A DNA stretch of 5,829 nt from Sneathiella sp. (GTDB taxonomy: Bacteria; Pseudomonadota; Alphaproteobacteria; Sneathiellales; Sneathiellaceae), in the NCBI GenBank assembly GCA_016765515.1, contig JAESPT010000089.1, positions 1-5,829 on the forward strand, given 5' to 3'. The notes below the pieces were generated by a model that saw nothing but the letters and a program-made list of their open reading frames with translations, searched no databases and had not been told where the DNA came from. Every line of letters starts with the position of its first letter. The first letter of the stretch is position 1. The translations under genes and the position numbers were made by a program. Shown here in pieces: positions 1 to 5,361 of the stretch.

Positions 1-1155
1 AACAAATGCACTTGGCGCACTCTCACCTTCAATAACCGGACTTACATATGTCTCATACCAACGATCATTTTGCAGATATACAAGATGTGTTTTTTCCCTA
101 GTCAGGCGCGCTTCTTCCATAGCCTTGATGGTCATATTGAATTCATCAAGCGAGACAAACTCTTTAGCGTTTTTTCCAATAACTTCTCGAAGAGGGATAT
201 TCCATTTTTTTTCAAAAGTTTTATTTGCTCGGCGGATAAAACCTTCTCGATCAATCAGCGAGATACTGGAGAGCGATGCATCGACAATTGTCCGAAGTTC
301 CATCCTGTTACGCTGGAGCTGCGTGGACATGTGCTGACGCTCGGTTATATCATGCAACGCAACAATAAACCCCTCCATGATTGGATCATCACGCATATCT
401 CGGCCCGACGCTTCCAACAACAACCATCCCCCTTCAGAATTTCGGCATCTGAAAGGGAACCCTGTAATATCCTCGCCCTCGCTCCCTTTTTTGATGGCCT
501 CAAAAACGCGTTCCAAATCTACAGGATGCACAAATTCTGAAATCTGCAATCCAATTAGGGTTTGTGGTTCAAAACCCAACAATTCGCCAAGTCCTTTACT
601 GACGAATTTGATGTCTCCTTGTTCACTGAAGCCAACAATATAACTAGGGGCTGTCTCAATCAAATCCCGATATTGCGCTTCACGATCCATCAGAGCGGTT
701 TTAACGCGATGCAGTTTCGTCAAATTATGAAAGGAAAGAAAAAAACAGACCTCTCCAAAATACTCTATGGGGCACAAGCTGACTGAACAAAATCCGCCTA
801 GACCATCACCTGTTTCATGTGAATATTCAAAACCTGTTATTTCACTTTCTTCTTCTAATTTCTGTTCAAGCTCAGAGCCGTGACACGTCCATAAGTGTGT
901 CGCAGACAAATCCGCCGTTTGAAAATCTTCAAACTGATTTTCGCAGAAACTATTAGTGTAAAGAACAACGGTTCTTTGAAGAGATATGATCGCAATCGGT
1001 TGGGGAAGACATTCCACGACCGTTTTAAACATTTCATCTGAATTTTTATCAACTCGCGGAAATCGGGTTGTGATGGATTTCGCCAAATTGATATAGGAAA
1101 GATCGTCAGGACAAGGAGTTTCCCCTGCCTGCTGAAACGAATTTTCAAGCCTCAT
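1..1155 (-). CDS. Multi-PAS sensor protein, N-terminal part (runs off left edge)
   Basis: The minus-strand frame is open for 385 codons from ATG at 1155 to the window edge with no stop. Three PAS-like units are visible. A divergent one spans about residues 43-147 (LPQPIAIISLQRTVVLYTN). A clear one spans about 158-273 (YRDLIETAPSYIVGFSEQG, then LLGFEP, then the PAC-type ending FIVALHDITERQ). A third starts near 286 (LRTIVDASLSSISLIDREG, then RRANKTFEKKW) and is cut by the edge. A short charged, helix-prone linker follows the second unit. No signal peptide or membrane segment is seen, so the visible part looks cytoplasmic. PAS units sense small ligands, redox state or light, or mediate dimerisation; no cofactor residue can be assigned here. 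The start is supported by GGGAG (plus-strand 1166-1170) about 10 bases upstream. The output domain (histidine kinase, GGDEF/EAL or other) lies outside the window, so the class of signalling protein is undecided. Family call is firm; function is open. Confidence 0.88.
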   Translation of the reverse strand, partial: MRLENSFQQAGETPCPDDLSYINLAKSITTRFPRVDKNSDEMFKTVVECLPQPIAIISLQRTVVLYTNSFCENQFEDFQTADLSATHLWTCHGSELEQKLEEESEITGFEYSHETGDGLGGFCSVSLCPIEYFGEVCFFLSFHNLTKLHRVKTALMDREAQYRDLIETAPSYIVGFSEQGDIKFVSKGLGELLGFEPQTLIGLQISEFVHPVDLERVFEAIKKGSEGEDITGFPFRCRNSEGGWLLLEASGRDMRDDPIMEGFIVALHDITERQHMSTQLQRNRMELRTIVDASLSSISLIDREGFIRRANKTFEKKWNIPLREVIGKNAKEFVSLDEFNMTIKAMEEARLTREKTHLVYLQNDRWYETYVSPVIEGESAPSAFV

Positions 1156-1343
1156 GTGCCATTTACTCCCAATGGACACTTACAAATTACTGACCCAAGA
1201 AGCTGGCTCATTTATGGCCAATCCCTCATTTTTTCTCAGGCATACAAACAAGACTATACTCCTGACAGCTCATTTACTAGGGCACAATGTTTTGATAGTC
1301 TTCCGCTCAATAATACAAATAAATCTAACAAGGAGATACAGGC
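1156..1343. other. Divergent intergenic region between the PAS gene and the PEBP gene
   Basis: This 188-base region lies between two divergent starts and must hold promoters for both. I see no convincing coding frame. On the plus strand, TATACT at 1255-1260 is a good -10 candidate but has only a poor -35 (TTCTCA near 1233). TTGATA at 1292-1297 followed after 16 bases by TACAAA (1314-1319) is a second weak candidate. No clear promoter was found for the minus-strand gene, and no operator-like dyad stood out. The plus-strand ribosome binding site AAGGAGA (1330-1336) lies at the right end. Confidence 0.4.
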
Positions 1344-1982
1344 ATGACAGCGCCCCTTACCGTCGACATTAATGGATGGGAAAATGGCTCCCAAATTCCA
1401 ACTAAATTTGCATTTGGAATGCAGGCGGCTGAAGGACATGTCGCTCTCACGAGCAATATAAATCCGGCTATTTCCTGGTCAAATGCTCCAAATGAAACAA
1501 AATCATTTGTCATTATTTGCCATGACCCAGACGTTCCCTCATCTGGTGAAGACGTCAACCAGGAAGGCAAAACAATCCCCTCCGATCTCCCCCGGGTAGC
1601 TTTTTACCATTGGGTTGTTGTTGATATTCCCCGTAATTTAAGCAGCATTGCAGAAGGCGAAGATTGCAATGGCATTACATCAAAAGGAAAATCTCCAGGG
1701 AAACAGAGTTACCGCATAACCGGTGTGAATAACTATACTGATTGGTTTGCTGGCGATGCAGACATGGGCGGCAATTACGGTGGGTATGATGGACCGTGCC
1801 CCCCTTGGAATGACAGTATTGTACACCACTATCACTTTACTGTTTATGCGCTTGATGTTGAAAGTCTTGGCTTAAGCGGTAATTTTGGCGGACCGGAGGC
1901 GCTCGCAGCTATGGAAAGTCATGTTCTCGCGCAAGGCACCTATATGGGGACGTACAGCCTAAACCCTGATGTTCCCGCGTAA
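1344..1982 (+). CDS. YbhB/YbcL family Raf kinase inhibitor-like protein (PEBP family)
   Basis: The protein has 212 residues, with a near-consensus AAGGAGA 7 bases before the ATG. Hallmarks of the phosphatidylethanolamine-binding-protein fold are present in order: ISWSNAP near residue 43, the ligand-pocket motif DPDVP at 61-65, FYHWVVVDIP at 87-96 with the conserved His89, GGYDGPCPPWND at 146-157 and HHYHFTVYALD at 161-171. It is longer than the short E. coli YbhB type (about 158 residues). The extra length includes the segment after DPDVP (about 66-82) and the NYTDWFAGDADMGGN segment (130-144), as in a longer bacterial subgroup. No signal peptide is seen, so a cytoplasmic location is likely. 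The family's bacterial role is poorly defined; it binds anionic or small ligands, and no reaction can be assigned. It appears monocistronic, bounded by a divergent gene upstream and a terminator-like hairpin downstream. Confidence 0.93.
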   Translation: MTAPLTVDINGWENGSQIPTKFAFGMQAAEGHVALTSNINPAISWSNAPNETKSFVIICHDPDVPSSGEDVNQEGKTIPSDLPRVAFYHWVVVDIPRNLSSIAEGEDCNGITSKGKSPGKQSYRITGVNNYTDWFAGDADMGGNYGGYDGPCPPWNDSIVHHYHFTVYALDVESLGLSGNFGGPEALAAMESHVLAQGTYMGTYSLNPDVPA

Positions 1983-2008
1983 ACAATAGATACCAACCTT
2001 TCTCTTTT

Positions 2009-2043
2009 GCCCTTGGAATTCCTAATTCTGAGGGCTTATTTAT
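2009..2043 (+). terminator. Rho-independent terminator of the PEBP gene, at a convergent gene junction
   Basis: Bases 2009-2019 pair with 2025-2035 to give an 11-bp stem with a 5-base loop (TCCTA). The outer GCCCT/AGGGC and inner GAAT/ATTC are Watson-Crick pairs, joined by two adjacent U-G wobbles. A T-rich tail (TTATTTAT) follows on the plus strand, 26 bases after the PEBP stop codon. In the minus-strand transcript the two wobbles become A-C mismatches and the following bases are purine-rich, so the structure favours plus-strand termination. The T-rich tail overlaps the stop codon and last codons of the converging GFA gene. Confidence 0.7.
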
Positions 2044-2437
2044 CGGCATTAATCAACAAGATATTGGCCCTATCCCAAGAGTGCGCCTGTTCCTTGAAGA
2101 CAACAACTTCAGGCCTAAAGAGTGACGGATCGTCAAGCGTCGCAGCGTGAAAGTAAAACCGATCAGGAAATCTTTCAGTTTTACTTAAAATAGGCGATCC
2201 ACAATTTGGGCAAAAGCCAGAATAGCTAATGTATCCCGTATCTGCTGGCTGTGAATAATATTTTATTTCGCCCGTTAGAATGACATCCTCATTAGCGACA
2301 GCAAACGCCGAGGAATGCCCACCTCCCGTACTGCGCTGGCATTTTCGGCAGTAGCAGTGAAAAGAAAATTCTACTGGACCGTTCACTTCATAGTGAATTT
2401 GGCCGCATGCACATCCCCCGGTTCTGAAATCATTCAT
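2036..2437 (-). CDS. GFA family zinc-binding protein (CENP-V/GFA domain)
   Basis: The protein has 133 residues, the usual size for a single GFA domain. The cysteine pattern is complete: Cys9-x-Cys11 (GGCACGQIHYEV), Cys28-x-Cys30-x2-Cys33 (HCYCRKCQRSTGG) and Cys76-x2-Cys79 (FCPNCGSP). In the family these bind structural and catalytic-site zinc. The founding member was described as a glutathione-dependent formaldehyde-activating enzyme, but most homologues have no proven reaction, so formaldehyde or glutathione chemistry is only a possibility here. It is the last gene of the arsR operon. Its ATG lies inside the preceding coding region (8-base overlap), with AAGGA (plus-strand 2447-2451) 9 bases upstream. 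This suggests co-transcription and translational coupling. No signal peptide is seen, so it is likely cytoplasmic. Confidence 0.92.
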   Translation of the reverse strand: MNDFRTGGCACGQIHYEVNGPVEFSFHCYCRKCQRSTGGGHSSAFAVANEDVILTGEIKYYSQPADTGYISYSGFCPNCGSPILSKTERFPDRFYFHAATLDDPSLFRPEVVVFKEQAHSWDRANILLINADK

Positions 2438-2936
2438 GATTATTTGTCCTTAACGCCAAATAGCCGCCGAAAATAAACAAACTACCGCTCCACCCTGAGC
2501 TCAAGGCAAGCCGCGCATCTTTCGACATCAGATTTTCGTGGATAACTGTCACTTTGACGCCAGCATCACAAGCATCAAAAGTAACTGTAACCAGAGTTGG
2601 ATCTCCATTTATATCCCGCCATCCGTCAACTTGTTCTTCGGACGCCCATGTAAAAACAAGACTCTGGTTAGGCTTAATGGAGATAAAGGTTCCAAAATGG
2701 TGAAATTTTTCACCCTGCTCGCTTTCCATCAGAAAGCGCCATTGGCCCCCTTCTCTCAAATCATGCATCAATATTTTGGCTTTAAATCCCGGTGGCCCGA
2801 ACCACTGCTCCAGATACTCAGGCCTCGTCCAACCGTTAAAAGCTTTTTCTGGTGTGCTGCTGAAAATCCTGCTGACCTTAATCGCTTCTGCATAACGCGC
2901 AACGGGCTTGATATTTTTGACATCAGTTAAACTCAT
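2430..2936 (-). CDS. AHSA1-type SRPBCC domain protein
   Basis: I chose the start at 2936 (MSLTDVKN), giving 168 residues. Its ATG overlaps the arsR stop as ATGA and has AAGGAAG (plus-strand 2941-2947) just upstream. A longer in-frame start at 2984 would add 16 residues that overlap arsR, and it is unlikely. The protein matches the Aha1-C-like START/Bet v 1 fold: an N-terminal strand with VSRIFSSTPEKAFNGWTRPE (residues 21-40), EQWFGPPGF (43-51), REGGQWRF (61-68), HFGTFISIKPNQSLVFTW (80-97), VTVTF (116-120) and a C-terminal helix beginning at ALSSGWSGSL (144-153). This fold has a deep hydrophobic ligand cavity, but no substrate can be read from it. Despite the name, bacterial members are not shown to act on Hsp90. 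The pairing with an upstream arsR gene is very common in bacteria. The C-terminus (FIFGGYLALRTNNHE) is less typical than the rest. Confidence 0.9.
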   Translation of the reverse strand: MSLTDVKNIKPVARYAEAIKVSRIFSSTPEKAFNGWTRPEYLEQWFGPPGFKAKILMHDLREGGQWRFLMESEQGEKFHHFGTFISIKPNQSLVFTWASEEQVDGWRDINGDPTLVTVTFDACDAGVKVTVIHENLMSKDARLALSSGWSGSLFIFGGYLALRTNNHE

Positions 2937-3262
2937 TTTTCTTCCTTTAGAAATGCGCCAAAGGAATCCAGTTTCTGCTCCCAAAACTGACTGTAATAAG
3001 CTAACCAGTCTGTCGCTTCTTTAAGAGGAACTGCGTTAAGATGGCAGCGGATGCTCTTCCCCTCACGAGTGCGGTGCATTAGTCCAGCATTCGTTAAAAC
3101 TTGCACATGCCTTGATACTGCAGCCAAAGACATCTTATGCGGTTCTGCCAATTGACTGACATAAGCATCTTCTTTTGAAAGCTGTTTTAATATCTCCCGG
3201 CGAGTTGGATCTGCCAAAGCCTTGAAAACGACATTCAAATCCAAACTTTGCTGATTTTCCAT
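2933..3262 (-). CDS. ArsR family winged-helix transcriptional repressor
   Basis: The protein has 109 residues, typical of ArsR/SmtB regulators. It opens with the classic VFKALADPTRREILKQLS segment (12-29). A helix-turn-helix follows at about 33-62 (VSQLAEPHKMSLAAVSRHVQVLTNAG), then a wing (HRTREGKSIRCHLN, 63-76). The metal-binding ELCVCDL motif of arsenic and cadmium sensors is absent and there is a single Cys (73), so metal sensing is unlikely; it belongs with the non-metal, AHSA1-associated type. A DNA-binding role as a dimer is expected. It is first in a three-gene operon, overlapping the next gene by 4 bases. The start at 3262 has AGGA about 10 bases upstream. Two dyads at 3283-3302 and 3321-3340 lie upstream of it and are likely its own operators, implying autorepression (inference). 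Confidence 0.95.
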   Translation of the reverse strand: MENQQSLDLNVVFKALADPTRREILKQLSKEDAYVSQLAEPHKMSLAAVSRHVQVLTNAGLMHRTREGKSIRCHLNAVPLKEATDWLAYYSQFWEQKLDSFGAFLKEEK

Positions 3263-3282
3263 TTTTTGGAATTCCTCACATC

Positions 3283-3340
3283 ATTCAACACATCTGTTAA
3301 ATAACATAGAGGCGTCTGTCATTCAACAATTATGTTAAAT
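3283..3340. promoter_or_regulatory. Two 20-bp dyad sites upstream of arsR, candidate operators
   Basis: The arrangement ATTCAAC-N6-GTTAAAT occurs twice, at 3283-3302 and 3321-3340, with centres 38 bases apart. Each half is nearly the reverse complement of the other (6 of 7 bases), so each copy is a dyad suited to a dimeric winged-helix protein. The copies are also direct repeats extending 3 bases beyond the left half (TC before it). A third GTTAAAT half-site follows immediately at 3341-3347. The first site ends about 20 bases from the arsR start codon. Position and symmetry suggest binding by the ArsR protein encoded next door; this is inferred, not shown. I saw no further copies elsewhere in the window. 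Confidence 0.65.
3298..3326 (-). promoter_or_regulatory. Possible arsR operon promoter
   Basis: Read on the minus strand, TTGAAT (plus-strand 3321-3326) is followed after 17 bases by TATTTA (3298-3303). The -35 is fair and the -10 poor. Each element lies inside one of the two dyads, so a bound repressor would cover both. The geometry is the main argument; the -10 match alone would not justify the call. Confidence 0.3.
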
Positions 3341-3352
3341 GTTAAATTATTC

Positions 3353-3428
3353 CTCGGTACAGCAATTATTTTTACCCCGTCACATGGCGAACGAGAGAAC
3401 GTTCCAAAAATCGCATTTTGGTACCGAG
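3353..3428. repeat. 8-bp inverted repeat flanking 60 bases
   Basis: CTCGGTAC at 3353-3360 and its exact reverse complement GTACCGAG at 3421-3428 flank a 60-base segment with no recognisable content. The right copy coincides with the point where similarity of the FAD-dehydrogenase remnant to its family ends. It could be the footprint of a small insertion or deletion, or chance. Confidence 0.3.
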
Positions 3429-3609
3429 AGGGAAGCGTGCTATCAACCAAAAACATGCTGCCGACGCTCTCTTTGGCAAGGCCTCCAAACTTGTTTGAAC
3501 TGTCTCGATCCACAAGGAGAACTTATCGGCCACTTTCGGCAATGTCTAGCGCACAGACAATACCAGCCAACCCTCCGCCAACAACTATCACGTCAAATTT
3601 TCCTCCCAT
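3421..3609 (-). pseudogene. N-terminal remnant of an FAD-dependent dehydrogenase (KstD-like / FAD-binding dehydrogenase family)
   Basis: From ATG at 3609 the minus strand reads MGGKFDVIVVGGGLAGIVC, a textbook dinucleotide-binding beta-alpha-beta start with the GGGLAG loop. It continues ALDIAESGR, then an in-frame TAA (3523-3525) where a Lys or Arg codon would be expected. Beyond the stop, the same frame resumes family-like sequence: VLLVDRDSSNKFGGLAKES, then VGSMFLVDS. Recognisable similarity ends near 3421. The frame stays open to 3319 but no longer resembles the family. Intact members have roughly 500 or more residues, so nearly 90 per cent is missing. A weak AGAAG-type ribosome site precedes the ATG, so the original 5' end seems preserved. 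The remains abut the arsR control region. Intact homologues oxidise organic substrates such as ketosteroids; the substrate of this one is unknown. A nonsense mutation plus a large 3' deletion explains what is seen. Confidence 0.75.
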
Positions 3610-3763
3610 TTATCTTCTACTTTTCTCTAATGCAGCTGGTATATTGAAAGTGGTTTTTTTCAAAAGTAAACCATTCTGTGAAGAACGCAGACTTGTCTTA
3701 ACTTGCATTTTCAGGTCGAATACATACTTGTTTCAGCGAGCTGATTTTTAGGGACCGACCCTT
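3610..3763. other. Intergenic region upstream of the cyclase operon
   Basis: These 154 bases separate the decayed dehydrogenase start from the cyclase start; the whole gap from the arsR start (3262) to 3764 holds no intact gene. I see a weak plus-strand promoter candidate, TTGTCT (3693-3698) and TCGAAT (3716-3721) with a 17-base spacer. There are two small hairpins: TGGTTT/AAACCA (3651-3656 with 3668-3673) and TCTGTG/CGCAGA (3675-3680 with 3686-3691, loop AAGAA). No CRP-type palindrome was recognised. Confidence 0.35.
3750..3762 (+). promoter_or_regulatory. Ribosome binding site of the cyclase gene, within a small hairpin
   Basis: AGGGA (3750-3754) lies 9 bases before the ATG at 3764. Its AGGG can pair with CCCT (3759-3762) across a 5-base loop, giving a 4-bp stem that covers the ribosome binding site and ends next to the start codon. 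The stem is short, so any effect on translation would be modest. Confidence 0.4.
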
Positions 3764-5356
3764 ATGAAGAAAACATTTGAAACCACGGGTCAAGAGATTG
3801 GGCTGGATTCATCAGGCTACAGTCTTGGCATTTCCCCAACGGCAAGCAGAGTACGCGGAATTAAGGACGGTATTACTCTATTTGACACAAGTCACAGCTT
3901 GATAATGAATGAAACACACCACGAACCGGTCTATTACATTCCTGCAGATGACATCAATATGTTACTGTTCAACCGGTCAGAATTTCGCACATTTTGCCCT
4001 TTCAAAGGCAATGCGACTCACTGGTCACTGACGACAAATGAGGGAATCACCGAAAACGCCGCCTGGTCCTATGAAACGCCTCTTGCCGAAGCAGAAGGTA
4101 TAAAAGGATATTTTGCGTTTTACAAAAACGCATTGGACCAACTTTGTATCGACGAAGAAGCATCTGGAATCCCCGATGACATTGACGCGTCCAAAGAAGA
4201 ACTTTCCCTTGCGGAATGGTTGACACGAGGTGTCTGGACGGCAAAAAATCAAGTCGACCTTACCCGGCAGCTTGTTGATCAATTTATTGCCATCGGAATA
4301 CCAATTACACGCCTGAATGTCGCCATTCGACAACTCCATCCACTGCTTGCTGGAGAGAGTTATCTTTGGCGCAAAAAAGACGACCGAATTGAAATTCAGC
4401 AAATGCGGCATGAGAATTTGTCGTCGGATACTTACTTGAAAAGTCCCTTAAAACTGGTCACGGAGGGCCTCGGAGGTATTCGCCAAAAATTGACCGCCGA
4501 GCAAACGGAGTTTGAATTTCCTATCATGCGGAGTTTACGGGATGAAGGGGCAACAGATTATGTTGCGTTACCTCTCTTTTTTTCCGATGGTAATATTCAC
4601 AATCTGACGTTAACAACGGATCATCCCGAAGGGTTTTCAACAACTCATCTGGGCCAGGTGTTTGAAGCACTGCCGCTGATAAGCAGGGTTTATGAACTTC
4701 ACAAATTGAAATCCAACACGGCAACCCTCCTGCAAACATATCTTGGAAAATCTGCAGGAGAACAAGTCCTCAGTGGATTAACAAAAAGAGGGGATGGCAA
4801 GACAATTGAAGCCGCGATCCTGTTTTGTGATTTAACCGGATCAACAGCCCTGGCAGAAGAGCTTGGACAACAACAATATCTTGATCATCTCAATAGTTTC
4901 TTTGACGCTGTCGCGCAGTCTGTCTATGCCCATGAAGGGGACATCCTGAAATTCATTGGAGATGCTGTCCTCGCTATCTTTCCAGTCGAAGATACCAGTT
5001 CAGCAGCCAAGAAAGCCGCTTGCAAAAATGCTATACGAGCTGTTCGGGATACTCTCAAAAATATCGATAGCTCCCAATATAGTGGAAAACTATCCTGCAC
5101 TACAGGACTACATTTTGGTGAAGTTATGTATGGAAATATCGGGAGCGAGCAACGGCTTGATTTCACTGTGATCGGAAGTGCGGCGAACGAAGTCGCTCGA
5201 ATAAGTGATTTATGCAAGACAGAAAAAGCGCCTGTTATCCTTTCCAAAGAAGTTGCTGAATATTTGACCAGCGGAACAAAGTTTATAGGACACTTTTCAC
5301 TCCGCGGTTTCACGAAACCGAGGCAACTTTACACCTTAGATTCCAATCAGATTTAA
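3764..5356 (+). CDS. Class III adenylate/guanylate cyclase with an N-terminal DUF427 domain
   Basis: The protein has 530 residues in three parts. Residues about 33-124 match DUF427 (PF04248): DGITLFDTSHSLIM, VYYIPADDINM, then CPFKGNATHWSL (78-89), NAAWSYETP (98-106) and IKGYFAFYKNALD (113-125). Residues about 148-325 match the GAF-like sensor region of alphaproteobacterial cyclases (EWLTRGVW, IGIPITRLNVAIRQLHP, SYLWR, FPIMRSLRDEGATDYVALPL). Residues about 345-526 form the catalytic domain. Its key residues look intact: metal-binding Asp356 (FCDLTGST) and Asp400 (LKFIGDAVL), base-contacting Lys396 and Asp466/Thr468 (RLDFTVIG), and transition-state Asn475 and Arg479 (ANEVAR). It should make cAMP from ATP; GTP use cannot be excluded from sequence. 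No membrane segment or signal peptide is seen, so it is probably cytosolic and signal-gated. The ligand is unknown. It is first in a two-gene unit with a related gene 5 bases downstream. Confidence 0.93.
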   Translation: MKKTFETTGQEIGLDSSGYSLGISPTASRVRGIKDGITLFDTSHSLIMNETHHEPVYYIPADDINMLLFNRSEFRTFCPFKGNATHWSLTTNEGITENAAWSYETPLAEAEGIKGYFAFYKNALDQLCIDEEASGIPDDIDASKEELSLAEWLTRGVWTAKNQVDLTRQLVDQFIAIGIPITRLNVAIRQLHPLLAGESYLWRKKDDRIEIQQMRHENLSSDTYLKSPLKLVTEGLGGIRQKLTAEQTEFEFPIMRSLRDEGATDYVALPLFFSDGNIHNLTLTTDHPEGFSTTHLGQVFEALPLISRVYELHKLKSNTATLLQTYLGKSAGEQVLSGLTKRGDGKTIEAAILFCDLTGSTALAEELGQQQYLDHLNSFFDAVAQSVYAHEGDILKFIGDAVLAIFPVEDTSSAAKKAACKNAIRAVRDTLKNIDSSQYSGKLSCTTGLHFGEVMYGNIGSEQRLDFTVIGSAANEVARISDLCKTEKAPVILSKEVAEYLTSGTKFIGHFSLRGFTKPRQLYTLDSNQI

Positions 5357-5361
5357 CACTT

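Noticed and set aside
70..786. Several open plus-strand frames opposite the left-hand gene
   Set aside because: The minus strand across this stretch encodes continuous, recognisable PAS sequence, so the plus frames are shadows.
2937..2984. In-frame upstream start giving the AHSA1 protein 16 more residues
   Set aside because: The added residues lie inside arsR and match nothing typical. The internal ATG at 2936 has an ATGA overlap with the arsR stop, a good ribosome site, and fits the family's usual length.
3651..3691. Possible terminator or riboswitch formed by the two small hairpins before the cyclase
   Set aside because: Stems are only 6 bp, there is no proper T-run after them, and no known riboswitch core was recognised. 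Mentioned only as part of the intergenic region.
3332..3751. Open plus-strand frame of 139 codons in the arsR-cyclase gap
   Set aside because: Its composition (Ser/Pro/Thr-rich stretches, no family resemblance) and position antisense to the dehydrogenase remnant mark it as a shadow frame. It has no ribosome site.
4025..4411. Minus-strand frame of 128 codons inside the cyclase gene
   Set aside because: The plus strand here encodes clear DUF427 and sensor-region motifs. The minus frame shows no family features and no start signals.
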